A stretch of 33,121 nucleotides of DNA from Rhodospirillales bacterium. Its GTDB lineage: Bacteria > Pseudomonadota > Alphaproteobacteria > Rhodospirillales > Magnetospirillaceae. How positions within the stretch are numbered: position 1 is the first letter of the stretch; each line of letters begins with the position of its first letter. The position numbers and the translations under genes were made by a program. Below the pieces are notes generated by a model. That model did not search any database and had not been told where the DNA came from. It saw only the letters and a program-made list of their open reading frames with translations. Positions 10,623-20,400 of this stretch are shown here, piece after piece. The stretch lies in contig JACMLB010000062.1 of assembly GCA_014379805.1 (NCBI GenBank), forward strand, positions 1-33,121. The letters run 5' to 3'.

Positions 10623-11590
10623 GTGGCCTGCGCGACCGCCTGAAAACCGTCGTCTATGGAAGCGGGCTGTGGCCGGCGCTGCACAATTACCGCAACGCCC
10701 AGACCCTGACGGTGGTCATGTTCCACCGGGTGCTGCCCGTGGATGCCCAAAGCACCGCTGATCCGGGCTATACGGTTTCCGACACCTTCTTTGCCGGCTG
10801 CCTACGCTTTTTCCGCCGCCATTACCATGTTGTCAGCCTGGATGCCGTGCTGGCCGCCCGCACCATCCCCCTGCCCGCCAACGCCCTGCTGATCACCTTC
10901 GACGACGGCTGGGCGGACAATCTGACCACCGCGCTTCCGCTGCTGCGGCGTAAGGGCCTGCCCGCCGTGGTGTTTGCCACCACCGACGCGGTAACCGATC
11001 CGGCCCCGGTCTGGTGGCAAGACCAGTTGATCGCGGTGCTGCGGCGGGGCCATGGCGACAAGCTGGGCCGCGCATTGGGAACAGAGCCCGAGCCCCTGCC
11101 GCAACTGCTGCTGCGACTGTCGGCCATGCCACCGGATGTACGCGACCGGCTGCTCGCCCAATTCACCCCCACACACGAGGGCCGCCAGATGCTTGACCCC
11201 GAGGGCTTACGCCGTTTGACCGAAGCGGAAATCGCCATCGGAGCTCACGGCGCCAGCCATTTGCCGCTGCCCCTGCTGGCCAACCCCGGCGCCGATCTGG
11301 ACCGTGCGCGCCATAGCCTTGCCACCTTGCTGCCCGACCACAAGCCGGCCTTGGCGGCACTGTCATTGCCCCATGGCCGCTATGACGCCGCAACCATCGC
11401 GGCGGCGCGCAAAAGCGGTTTCCAATTGGTGTTCACCAGCGATCCCTGCTTGAACGCCACCGACCACGGCCTGCTGCAAAGCACCGTACTTGGCCGTATC
11501 GAGATGCAGGATGCCCTGCTGGCCGATCGCCATGGATACCCCTGCCCCGCCAAGCTGGCCAGCTGGCTGTTCGCCCGGCCCATCACATGA
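10619..11590 (+). CDS. Polysaccharide deacetylase (NodB-like)
   Basis: ATGA overlap with upstream stop; 'ALLITFDDGWADNLTTALPLLRRKGLPAVVFATTD' and 'IGAHGASHLPLPLL' NodB motifs. Confidence 0.87.
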   Translation: MSGLRDRLKTVVYGSGLWPALHNYRNAQTLTVVMFHRVLPVDAQSTADPGYTVSDTFFAGCLRFFRRHYHVVSLDAVLAARTIPLPANALLITFDDGWADNLTTALPLLRRKGLPAVVFATTDAVTDPAPVWWQDQLIAVLRRGHGDKLGRALGTEPEPLPQLLLRLSAMPPDVRDRLLAQFTPTHEGRQMLDPEGLRRLTEAEIAIGAHGASHLPLPLLANPGADLDRARHSLATLLPDHKPALAALSLPHGRYDAATIAAARKSGFQLVFTSDPCLNATDHGLLQSTVLGRIEMQDALLADRHGYPCPAKLASWLFARPIT

Positions 11591-13041
11591 GCGAAATTTC
11601 TCGCAGCCTGCTCAGCGGTTCGCTGTGGATGATCGGCATGCGCTGGACGTTGCGCGGCATCGGCGTGTTAAGCACTCTGGTCCTGGCGCGCCTGTTGGCC
11701 CCCGAGGATTTCGGTCTGGTCGCCATGTCCATGCTGCTGGTGGGCGCGGTGGAAGTGTTCAGTCAGACCGGTCAAGCCCTGGCGCTGATCCGCCACCACG
11801 AACCCACGAACGAACATTACGACACCGCCTGGACGCTAACCATCGCCTTGGGCGCGGCGGTTACCATCGTGCTGTGGCTGCTGGCCCCCTTGGCGGAAAC
11901 CCTGTTCAACGAACCGCGCGCCGTGCTGGCCGTGCGCATCTTGTCGTTGCGCGCACTCATCGGCGGGTTCGAGAACATCGGCATCGTCAAATTCCGCAGG
12001 GATTTGATGTTCGCCAGTGAATTCCGCCTGCAGGTGGCGCAACGCCTGATCAACCTTTTCACCACCTTGGGAATGGCGTTCTGGCTGCAGAATTATTGGG
12101 CCCTGGTCGCCGGCATCCTGGGCGGACGCGCGCTGGGCGTGGCGTTGAGCTACCTCATGCATCCCTACCGGCCCCGCCTTTGCCTGTCCAAGCTGGGCGA
12201 CATCGGCGCGTTTTCGGTGTGGATGCTGGTGGTTCACGTGGCCCAATTCGCCCAGGACAAGGCCGACGAACTTGCCGTGGGCGCCAGCACCGACACCGCC
12301 GCCATGGGCCGCTACAACGTGGCCGCCGATGTGGCCATGGCCCCCACGGTCGAGCTGGTCCTGCCCATGACCCGCGCCCTGTTCCCCATCTTCTCGAAAC
12401 TGGCGAATGAGCCGGCAGCGCTGGCCCAGGCCTATCTTGGCGTGTTCTCCACCGTGACCATCCTGTGCTTTTCGGCGGCGACCGGGATCTCGGTGGTGGC
12501 CGCCGATTTAACCATGGTGCTGCTGGGGGCGAAATGGACCGAAGCGATTCCCCTGGTGGAAATGCTGGCGCTGTCGGGCGGACTATACGGGCTGATGCAG
12601 GCCGCCGTGCCGCTGATCAGCGCCTGCGGGCACGCGCGGCTTAGTGCCTCCATCACCGTCAGCCGGGCTGTGCTGACCGCCCTGGCGGTGGCGGCGGCGG
12701 TCACCTTGAACGGCGGGGTGGAAGCCATTGCGGCGGCGCGCCTGGTGGTGGGAGTTGTGGTACTGCCAGGCATCTTCATTGCCCTGTGCCGCATCTTGCC
12801 GATCCCCTTCAGCCAGATCGTCAGCCGCACTTTGCGCCCGGCCCTGGCGGCGCTGGGCATGGCGGCGGCGGTGACATTGCTTCATACGGACACCATTCCG
12901 TGGCCGCTGGTGCGCCTGCTGTTGGATATGTGCACCGGCGCCTTGACCTTCACCGCGCTGCTATTGGCGATATGGGCACTGACTGGCCGGCCCGATGGCC
13001 CCGAGGCAACGCTGGTGCGGTTCTTGCGCCGACGTGCGTAA
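11587..13041 (+). CDS. Polysaccharide flippase, MOP/PST (Wzx-like) family
   Basis: 484 aa multi-TM; SGSLWMIGMRWTLRGIGVLSTLVLARLLAPEDFGLVAMSMLL; ATGA overlap with deacetylase. Confidence 0.88.
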   Translation: MSEISRSLLSGSLWMIGMRWTLRGIGVLSTLVLARLLAPEDFGLVAMSMLLVGAVEVFSQTGQALALIRHHEPTNEHYDTAWTLTIALGAAVTIVLWLLAPLAETLFNEPRAVLAVRILSLRALIGGFENIGIVKFRRDLMFASEFRLQVAQRLINLFTTLGMAFWLQNYWALVAGILGGRALGVALSYLMHPYRPRLCLSKLGDIGAFSVWMLVVHVAQFAQDKADELAVGASTDTAAMGRYNVAADVAMAPTVELVLPMTRALFPIFSKLANEPAALAQAYLGVFSTVTILCFSAATGISVVAADLTMVLLGAKWTEAIPLVEMLALSGGLYGLMQAAVPLISACGHARLSASITVSRAVLTALAVAAAVTLNGGVEAIAAARLVVGVVVLPGIFIALCRILPIPFSQIVSRTLRPALAALGMAAAVTLLHTDTIPWPLVRLLLDMCTGALTFTALLLAIWALTGRPDGPEATLVRFLRRRA

Positions 13042-14257
13042 GCTTGCGCAGCACGGCCATCAGCACCAGCAGCATCAAGAACCCATCATAATAGGCCATG
13101 CTGAGCGCCGCGCCGCCGGTGCAGAACGCCAGCAGCGACACCCCCGACATATTGGCAAGGTCATAGGCCCAGGAATAGCCGGGCCGGTCGCGGGTTTGCC
13201 GCATCACCGCCCGGCAATTCAGGAATCCCAGTCCGATGGCCGCCATATACAGCAGCAGCCCCGGAACGCCGTGCTCGCCCAGCACCTGGAAATAGATGCT
13301 GTGGGCGGCGTGGGTGAACTCGTCGGGGAAATAGGAATTGTAGACCGCCGTACGCTCGGTGCCCGAGAACCCGGCACCGAAGGGGAAGTGGTCCCTGGCG
13401 TAAAGCACGCACACCTGCCACGACACCAGCCGGCCACGGAACGACTCGTCCTGGGCGGCATCCTGAATGGTGTCCATGCGCTCGAAAAAGGCCGGCGGCA
13501 TGATGCTGAGGCTTATGGCGAAAACCACTGCGCCCGCGAGCGCCAGCGACACCTTGCGCTTGCTGCGCAGCCAAAAATACCCTGCCGTCACCGCCAGGGC
13601 CACCATGCCGCCACGGGAGTAACTGCCCAGCACGGTCAGCACCTGCAACGCCATGGCCGCCCCCAGGCCTAAGCGGATCAGCCGGTTGGCCGTGTGCAGG
13701 CGCAGGTAATTGACCAAGGGCAGCAGCATGACTATGGCCAAGGCCAAATGGTTGTTATCGGCGATGATGGTATTCTCGGGGCCAAGCACCTTGTTGTTGC
13801 CTGCGGTGAGGATGGTGAACACCCCGCCCTTGACCCCGAAATAGCCCAGCGAAATGACCATCACCCAGATCGTGGCGTGCAGGCGCGCCTTGGTCACCGC
13901 CATGGCGGCCAGCAGCATGACGAACACCAGGATTTTGATGGTGCGTTCCCACAGGGGCCACGACCAATCGGGTTCCACGGCGAACAGGGAGTTGAAGCTC
14001 ATCCACACCCCCAGGGCCACCAGAACCCAGGACAGCCGGTCGTCAGGCCACGCCTTGCGTTCCTTGGAAAACACCCAGGCGGCCAGGGTCAGCACCGCGA
14101 TGGCCGAGTTGAACGGCTGGCCCAGGGCAAAACCGTAGACCTCGCGGTGGGGGTTCATCAGGCTGAGCCATTCCCAGGCCAGCACCCCGGCGAAAGGGAA
14201 GCGCAGCACCAGGGGAACCAGAGAGAGCAGACCGAGGACGAGGATGATATCGCGCAT
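12950..14257 (-). CDS. O-antigen-ligase-like protein, putative exosortase A-associated O-glycosylation ligase
   Basis: 435 aa multi-TM; MRDIILVLGLLSLVPLVLRFPFAGVLAWEWLSLMNPHREVYGFA and GPENTIIADNNHLALAIVMLLPL resemble the TIGR03097-type ligase of PEP-CTERM/exosortase loci. Confidence 0.82.
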   Translation of the reverse strand: MRDIILVLGLLSLVPLVLRFPFAGVLAWEWLSLMNPHREVYGFALGQPFNSAIAVLTLAAWVFSKERKAWPDDRLSWVLVALGVWMSFNSLFAVEPDWSWPLWERTIKILVFVMLLAAMAVTKARLHATIWVMVISLGYFGVKGGVFTILTAGNNKVLGPENTIIADNNHLALAIVMLLPLVNYLRLHTANRLIRLGLGAAMALQVLTVLGSYSRGGMVALAVTAGYFWLRSKRKVSLALAGAVVFAISLSIMPPAFFERMDTIQDAAQDESFRGRLVSWQVCVLYARDHFPFGAGFSGTERTAVYNSYFPDEFTHAAHSIYFQVLGEHGVPGLLLYMAAIGLGFLNCRAVMRQTRDRPGYSWAYDLANMSGVSLLAFCTGGAALSMAYYDGFLMLLVLMAVLRKLTHVGARTAPALPRGHRAGQSVPISPIAAR

Positions 14258-14284
14258 GGATTGCGGCCTTGAGGGAGACGGATG

Positions 14285-14494
14285 ATGGACGGCTTATGGT
14301 ACTTGCTGGCGGTGGTCGGGATCTGGATGGTGGCATGGTGGTGCTGGCGCAACGACCGGGCCAAGCTGGACGGCCCCACCACCGGATTGCTGGCTATGAA
14401 AGCCGCCACTTCACCGCCAGCCCCAACCGCCAAGCCAGGGCGCGGGCCGAGGGAATTTGCCAAAGGCCACGGGTCAAGACCTGCTCTTCATTAG
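14285..14494 (+). CDS. Small putative single-pass membrane protein
   Basis: MDGLWYLLAVVGIWMVAWWCWRNDRAKLDGPTTGLLAMKAA...; GAGGGAG Shine-Dalgarno at 14271-14277; hydrophobic N-terminus then charged/polar tail; lies in the gap between two minus-strand genes, 3' end overlaps the acyltransferase gene. Confidence 0.5.
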   Translation: MDGLWYLLAVVGIWMVAWWCWRNDRAKLDGPTTGLLAMKAATSPPAPTAKPGRGPREFAKGHGSRPALH

Positions 14495-15389
14495 CAAAAT
14501 CCCGCTTGGCCGGAGTGTCGCCGGCGCCCCGGTCGATCAGTGTGATCCCGTTGCCGGATTGGATGATGGCCTTGACCAACAAGCGGCCCGGCGAAAACGG
14601 CTGGAATTCCGGGTTGTAAACCGGGAACCAGTAATGCAGCGTGCCGCCATGGCGCAGCCCGAAATGGGACGCCACCCAATCATCCCCCGCCATCAACGTG
14701 CTGAGTACGCCCTGGCATGACGGATGGGTAAGGCTTGCCAGCTTCCTCAGGAAGCGCACCGCCTTGTCGTCAGCCAGCGGATCGCCCACCCCGGTACGGC
14801 TGTATTGCGCCCGCTTGGCGGCCACAAGGTGGTCCAGGCCAGTATCTTGAAAAACGAAGCGCAACGGCCCCTTGGCCTCGATCAGCTTGCGCTCGCGCCG
14901 CTCGGTGTCGGTGACGAAGCGTTTGTCGCGCTGGCGCAAATCCTGCCAATAGTTCCCGCGGATAAGGATGCGTAGCCCCCGTTCGGGCTGTTCCCCCGCC
15001 AGCCCGCGCGTGTTCTGGCTTTGCGGCAGATGGGTGAAACCCAGCGTGGTCAGGCCGGCGAGCTTGAGCAGTCGCCCTGGGCTCAGCCCGATGCCGGGTG
15101 GCGCCACCACGCCGAAATAATCGCTCAGCTCGCCGCCGATGCGCTGCCCCCAGCCCAGCGGACGATGCCAGTTGTGGCGGTACTGGAAGGGGAAGAAGCC
15201 CACCGGCTGGCCGGCATGCTCCAGGATACAGACCCGCACATGGGGAAACACCGCCGCCGCAGCGGTGACGTAAGGGTGGGACAGGAAGGCGGTGGCCAGA
15301 TCGGCATGGGTCGCCTGCAGCCGGTCCCACAATTCCCGCTCCGCCACCGTCACGGCGCGGGCCGGCACCACGCGCGCCGACAGGATCAT
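14394..15389 (-). CDS. GNAT/FemAB-like acyltransferase (second copy in locus)
   Basis: 331 aa; 'FLSHPYVTAAAAVFPHVRVCILEHAGQPVGFFPFQYRHNWHRPLGWGQRIGGELSDYFGVV'; 'VASHFGLRHGGTLHYWFPVYNPEFQPFSPGRLLVKAIIQ'. Confidence 0.78.
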   Translation of the reverse strand: MILSARVVPARAVTVAERELWDRLQATHADLATAFLSHPYVTAAAAVFPHVRVCILEHAGQPVGFFPFQYRHNWHRPLGWGQRIGGELSDYFGVVAPPGIGLSPGRLLKLAGLTTLGFTHLPQSQNTRGLAGEQPERGLRILIRGNYWQDLRQRDKRFVTDTERRERKLIEAKGPLRFVFQDTGLDHLVAAKRAQYSRTGVGDPLADDKAVRFLRKLASLTHPSCQGVLSTLMAGDDWVASHFGLRHGGTLHYWFPVYNPEFQPFSPGRLLVKAIIQSGNGITLIDRGAGDTPAKRDFANEEQVLTRGLWQIPSARALAWRLGLAVKWRLS

Positions 15390-17716
15390 GGCTTTGCCTC
15401 CCGTGGCGCCACGGCCCAGGTAGGGTCCTTGGCGAAGGCGGCGGTCATGGCGGGAGTGTCCGCGCGCAGGCGCCCATAGGCGGTCTCGGCCCCCTCGGCA
15501 CCCAGCCCGGCGGCCATGCCGAGCATGGCGCGCGACACCGCCACATAGCCCGAGGGCGAGTCCGGGTAGCCCATGCCAAAGCTGGACGGGCAGTCCTTCA
15601 CCTCGGGCCAGTTAAGGCGGAACAGCGTGCCCCAATCCTCGATGGCGGCACCGCCGGTGGTGCGCAAATTGATGTAATAGGCCGGCGCCATGGCCCGGCA
15701 ATAGCCGGTCCCCTGGTTGGTCCAGCGGCCCACGGTGAAGCGGGCATGCCAGTGGAAGAACTCCGCCGCCATGGAATCGCCCGCTTCAGCCAATTGGCCC
15801 ATGACCAAGGCAAGAAAATCATTTTGCCACGGCGCCGTGGTGCCGGGACCGTCATGCTTTTCCACCCACGCCAGCTTGGGGCTGATTTGGCGATTGCTGT
15901 TACGGGGATAGCGTTCCACGTACCACGTCAGATTGTTTGCCAGCCGCGTGGTGAAATAGCGCTTCATGGGGTGGCTGTCGGCAGCGGCGCGAGCCGCCTC
16001 GCCCAAAGTCCGCAAAGCCCAAGCCTGGGCGCGCACCTGATCTTGGCTGACCAAGCCCTTGGCGCCGCCGCGATAACCTGGGTCCAGGCTGGCCATGTCG
16101 TAATTGGCCCAGAACAGGATTTCGTCCAGGTAGAATTGGTCGCCGGTGACCAGATAGGGCACATAGGCCAAGGACGGCTGGTGGGCCGGGTCGGGCGTCC
16201 ACGGTGTGTCGCTATTCGTCAATTCGGGGAAGGCATCGCGCCCGCTGGGCTTGCCGCGAGACATGGCCATGCCGGGATGGGCGTCCAGGCTGACCGGCTG
16301 GTTGGTGGGGCGGTCGCGATAGTGGATGGGAACGCTTCCGGCGGCATCGGCCACCGCCATCATGGCGGCGCGGGCGCGCGGGTCCTGAGTCAGCAGGAAC
16401 ATGGCGGTCCAGCGCGGCACCGGCCCGATATCGTCGCGCCCGCCGGTCATGGGCATGTACTGGGTCAGCAACGCCGGTCCCATGGGGCCGGTATCGCTGG
16501 CATCCAGCTGTTTTTTCACATCGGCCAGCGCCGCCTCGGCGATGTCGGAATCGTAATTCCACACGGCGCGGCTGGCGAACAAATGGCGGGACGAATGGCG
16601 CAATTCGATCTGCGGCGCCGCCCCCGACCACACCACCTGATGCCAGCGGGCGTGGTGGTAATGATTGATGCCTTTGCGGGCATACAGAACCTTGTCGCCG
16701 TCGCGGATGACCAAATCATAAGAGAGGTTGCCGGGGTTGGGCTCATAGGCCCAATCGTTCTCCATCACCACATCGGTGCGCAGCCGCCCGTCGGGATATT
16801 GGCGGGCATGGAAGCGGGCGGTGAGTTGGGGATGGGGCCGCCCGCTGGACTCTTCCACCAAGGGAGAAACCACCAGAGCTTCGTTCGCCAGCGGCCCGGC
16901 CAGCCATTTCCCGGCGTTCTGACCGCGTTGCAGCGAGGCCACATGGCGACTGATGGGCCGGTGCGGCTGAAGCAAATTAGCCTCGATCAGAGCACGCCCC
17001 TTATAGTCGAAACGGATGGCGAAGGGCTGGCCGGGGGCTTCGCGGCTGGTCACCCACAGCTTCTCATAGCCGCCGCCCTCTCCCAGCTTGTAGGCGCGGT
17101 ATCGGGCGCTTTTGTTGATGAGCGGCACGAACGCCTCGGCCATCTTGGTCAGCGTCGGATGGGCGCCGCCGGCCAACTGCGGCGTCACCACCAGCTCGAA
17201 CCGTTCGTCACCCAGCACCATGGCGACGGTTTCGCCTGCCTCGAACGGAATGCCGGGCGTGGTGCCGTCGCGATTGCCGAAGACGATCTGCGACACCTGT
17301 GCCGAGTACAGATCGGCCTCCACCCGCACATCCTGGCCGCCTGGAAATTCGGTGGCGGCAACGGGTTCCGCTTCACCCACCAGCAGGTTCACCGTGGCGC
17401 GCCCGCCCCCCGCAAGACGAGGCAGCCGAGTGGTAAAGATGGCGAAGCGCACCGAGCCGTCCGTATGGGACGAAATTTGGTCCACCTGCAACGGCAACGG
17501 CGCCCCGTTGGCGTCGCGGGCCACCAGCGACCGCACCGCGCCCGGCGCGAAGGGATGGCCGAAGGTGACCGGCACCTCAATCTGCTCGGCGTTGGCGGTG
17601 GAGGTCACTTGGACGCAGCCCAAAGCCGCGGGCAGGCAGGTGACGGACGCAGCAGCCGGCGCTGCCAGGGACAGCAGAACGGCCAAGGCCGGGCACAGGC
17701 GGATCATGGTCATCAT
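15386..17716 (-). CDS. Exported large protein, putative PcRGLX/YetA-like (RIFT barrel + alpha/alpha toroid) polysaccharide lyase-like protein
   Basis: 776 aa with signal peptide MMTMIRLCPALAVLLSLAAPAAAS; N-terminal 'VPVTFGHPFAPGAVRSLVARDANGAPLPLQVDQISSHTDGSVRFAIFTTRLP'; clear homology to the core of the 20477-24652 product; ATGA overlap with 14394-15389. Confidence 0.65.
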   Translation of the reverse strand: MMTMIRLCPALAVLLSLAAPAAASVTCLPAALGCVQVTSTANAEQIEVPVTFGHPFAPGAVRSLVARDANGAPLPLQVDQISSHTDGSVRFAIFTTRLPRLAGGGRATVNLLVGEAEPVAATEFPGGQDVRVEADLYSAQVSQIVFGNRDGTTPGIPFEAGETVAMVLGDERFELVVTPQLAGGAHPTLTKMAEAFVPLINKSARYRAYKLGEGGGYEKLWVTSREAPGQPFAIRFDYKGRALIEANLLQPHRPISRHVASLQRGQNAGKWLAGPLANEALVVSPLVEESSGRPHPQLTARFHARQYPDGRLRTDVVMENDWAYEPNPGNLSYDLVIRDGDKVLYARKGINHYHHARWHQVVWSGAAPQIELRHSSRHLFASRAVWNYDSDIAEAALADVKKQLDASDTGPMGPALLTQYMPMTGGRDDIGPVPRWTAMFLLTQDPRARAAMMAVADAAGSVPIHYRDRPTNQPVSLDAHPGMAMSRGKPSGRDAFPELTNSDTPWTPDPAHQPSLAYVPYLVTGDQFYLDEILFWANYDMASLDPGYRGGAKGLVSQDQVRAQAWALRTLGEAARAAADSHPMKRYFTTRLANNLTWYVERYPRNSNRQISPKLAWVEKHDGPGTTAPWQNDFLALVMGQLAEAGDSMAAEFFHWHARFTVGRWTNQGTGYCRAMAPAYYINLRTTGGAAIEDWGTLFRLNWPEVKDCPSSFGMGYPDSPSGYVAVSRAMLGMAAGLGAEGAETAYGRLRADTPAMTAAFAKDPTWAVAPREAKP

Positions 17717-17751
17717 TCCTCCGGCGGATGCATCCCTTCCGTCTGCGCCTG

Positions 17752-19200
17752 TTAGCGGGCGGCGGCAATCTGGGCTGTTGCTCTAGTCAGCAGCATGCGT
17801 TCCGCCCCATCAGGCCGCCCGGCCATGAGCCAAAGTCCAGCCAGCACCAGCGGAAAGGTCACCGCCCCCACTCCGACCGACCACACCAGCGACAGGATTG
17901 GCGCCACATCCAGGCGGGTGGCAATCACCGCAGCCGCCATGATCAGCGCCGCCGCAACGGGCCGCCACAGGGCACCCAGCAACGGGCCGATCCCGATCCA
18001 CCCCCAAGACACGACTCGCCAGCCCATGCCCAACAGCATGAGTGCCATGATTGCCATGCGCGCCACGGGTATCCACTGGGTCCCGGCCACATAGGCCGTC
18101 ACCGCCACCGCCGGCACCAACAGGGCGGTGAACATTAGGTTGGCGGTGGCAAGCGTGCGTTCGCGACCGGTGGCGATCATCAGCGGGTCGAGCATCAGCC
18201 AGATGCCCTCCAGCGTGGCGAACAGGGCCAAAAGCTGGAACACCGGGGCCATGTGCACCCAGCGTTCGCCCAGGAAAACCCGCAGCAAATCCTCGGCCAC
18301 CAAAGCGATGCCCGGCCCCATGGCGCAGCACAGGATGGCGGCGCAGCCCATGACGGCGGCGAAGCCTTCGCTCAGGCGTACCGGGTCATGGGCGATGCGG
18401 GCGAAGTTGGGCAAAAGCGCGCGCCCGGCGGGCAGCATCAGCTCACGCGTGGGCATGGTGGCGATGTCGAAGGCCACGTAATAGCCGCCGGCAGCCGCGG
18501 CACCGGACAGGCGGCCAATCAAGAACTGGTCCACCCGCTCGTTCAGCATGCGGGCGCAATTGAACAGCACCAGCCAGCGCGAGAATGACGACAAATCGCC
18601 CATGCGCGCGAATCCCAGTCGGGGCCGATAGGGCGACACCATGTAGCTGAGTACCACCGTCACCATGGCCGAGGCGGGGGCGCTCCACGCCAAGGCGCGG
18701 TAATCGGCTAGGGAGAATACCAGGGCCAGCCCGGCGAGCAGGCTGAGGAACCGCTGCAGCACCAAGTAGCGGAACTCGCCGGCGAAATCGAGATTGCGGC
18801 GGAAATCCACCGTGCCGATGTTCTCGAACCCGGCAATCAGCGGGCGCAACGCCCCGATGGCGACCACCACGGTGACGCGGGGATCGTCGAACATCAGGCC
18901 CGCCGGTGCGGCGCACAGCAACAGCAAAACCGCCGAGGCACCGCCCGCTAGCAACCGCGCGGTCCAGGCAGAATCGTAGAAGTCACGTTCAGCATTATGG
19001 CGGCGCACCACGGCCACTTCGAAATCGCCGTCGGTCAGCACTATGGCCAATTCGATGATGACCATGGCCATGGCCATTACACCAAAATCCTCGGGCGTCA
19101 GCACGCGCGCCAGAATGGCGGTGTTGACCAGCCCGATCAGCTTGAGCACCCACCGCATGCCGACCATCCAGGCGGTCCCGGTGGCAAGGCTGGCGTTCAT
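17752..19200 (-). CDS. Polysaccharide flippase, MOP/PST family (paralog of 11587-13041)
   Basis: 482 aa; TAWMVGMRWVLKLIGLVNTAILARVLTPEDFGVMAMAMV; shared RPLIAGFENIGTVDFRRNLDFAGEFR and LSYMVSPYRPRLGFARMGDL blocks with the other flippase. Confidence 0.88.
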   Translation of the reverse strand: MNASLATGTAWMVGMRWVLKLIGLVNTAILARVLTPEDFGVMAMAMVIIELAIVLTDGDFEVAVVRRHNAERDFYDSAWTARLLAGGASAVLLLLCAAPAGLMFDDPRVTVVVAIGALRPLIAGFENIGTVDFRRNLDFAGEFRYLVLQRFLSLLAGLALVFSLADYRALAWSAPASAMVTVVLSYMVSPYRPRLGFARMGDLSSFSRWLVLFNCARMLNERVDQFLIGRLSGAAAAGGYYVAFDIATMPTRELMLPAGRALLPNFARIAHDPVRLSEGFAAVMGCAAILCCAMGPGIALVAEDLLRVFLGERWVHMAPVFQLLALFATLEGIWLMLDPLMIATGRERTLATANLMFTALLVPAVAVTAYVAGTQWIPVARMAIMALMLLGMGWRVVSWGWIGIGPLLGALWRPVAAALIMAAAVIATRLDVAPILSLVWSVGVGAVTFPLVLAGLWLMAGRPDGAERMLLTRATAQIAAAR

Positions 19201-20207
19201 CCCCGATGGGCCAAGGCGCGGGCCAGCACCTGACCCGGTGTGGCCGCCTGCCCGCCCATCTCGCCGAAGAAGAAGTCCAGGAAGGCTTCCAGCCAGCCCA
19301 GGAAATTGTCCAGATCACGCAGATTGCGCACATAGGGCGTATGGCCCGGCGCCAAGGACGGGCTGTGATAGGTGATGGTGAACACCCGCAAGCCCTGGGC
19401 GTGCAGCCAGCGTGTGACCTTGCGGGCTTCGTCCAGGGACGTCCCCTCCGGCGTCAGCGGAATGCGGTCCAGCATGCCCAACCGCGCCAGCAGGCCGGGC
19501 AACCGCAGCGTCTTGCCCAAATCGGACACGACGAGCCGGTGCACCGGACCAGCGCAGCCCGGATGGCCCAGCAGCCCCACCATGCCCACCGTGGCGGGCA
19601 GCTCCAACAGGCTGCGGTCGGGGCCGGACCAGAACGGCGTCACCCCCACACGGCTGTGGTCCGGCCCCAGCCGGGGCCGCAAATCCATCCACGGCATCAG
19701 ACTACAATCGATGCGGTAACCCAGCCGCACCAAGGCCTCGGCGGAATTGGGGCCATAGCCGAAGCGACCGGCGCGGTACAGGGTCGGGCGGGTGCCGAAG
19801 TTCTGTTCGATGGCGTCGGTCAGCCGCTCCAGCTTGGCGAATTCCAGCGCGCGCGGCAGGTTGCACGGGAAGGTGTTCGAGACCGACACGGTCTCCTCGA
19901 ACGGCGGATTGACCCAGGCGTGCAGTTGGGTGCCGATCTCGCACTTGCCGTCCTGCATCAGCTCCAGCAGCGGGCCGATGCCATCAGCCTGGGTCGCCAC
20001 CGGATAGTCCACCGCATAGGTGGGGCGGATACCGTAACGCTCGAAGATGCGCTGGGCGTGGATCTGGTCGCGGATGGTCCGCACGCTGGTGGCCGAGGGC
20101 GAATAATTGCCCCACTCGAACTCCTCCTCGGCATCCACCAAGACCATGAGCAAGGGGGGATCGTTGAGCGGGAAGCTCACGAAATCACGGGGAGAGGGGA
20201 TGATCAT
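19197..20207 (-). CDS. Polysaccharide deacetylase-like protein (WalW type)
   Basis: LLMVLVDAEEEFEWGNYS...RPTYAVDYPVATQADGIGPLLELMQDGKCEIGTQLHAWVNPPFEE...; overlaps next gene by ATGA. Confidence 0.82.
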   Translation of the reverse strand: MIIPSPRDFVSFPLNDPPLLMVLVDAEEEFEWGNYSPSATSVRTIRDQIHAQRIFERYGIRPTYAVDYPVATQADGIGPLLELMQDGKCEIGTQLHAWVNPPFEETVSVSNTFPCNLPRALEFAKLERLTDAIEQNFGTRPTLYRAGRFGYGPNSAEALVRLGYRIDCSLMPWMDLRPRLGPDHSRVGVTPFWSGPDRSLLELPATVGMVGLLGHPGCAGPVHRLVVSDLGKTLRLPGLLARLGMLDRIPLTPEGTSLDEARKVTRWLHAQGLRVFTITYHSPSLAPGHTPYVRNLRDLDNFLGWLEAFLDFFFGEMGGQAATPGQVLARALAHRG

Positions 20208-20334
20208 GAGGGCACGTGTCTCGCATCCGCAGCAGCCGAACCACGATGGCCGATCTTAACAGCGCGGACGGGCAACCCACCATTGGCCGAAGGGCTGCGG
20301 CGGCCACGACTTCCTACCCAGCCCATGAGTAACG

Positions 20335-20400
20335 CAAAATAAATTAATAATAATGAATTAAGAGCAAATCCAATAAATGCCCCACCACTACTCCACTATC
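20335..20400. promoter_or_regulatory. AT-rich non-coding block upstream of the RTX-like gene (candidate promoter region)
   Basis: caaaataaattaataataatgaattaagagcaaatccaataaatgcc, strikingly AT-rich against a GC-rich background, between divergent genes. Confidence 0.4.
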
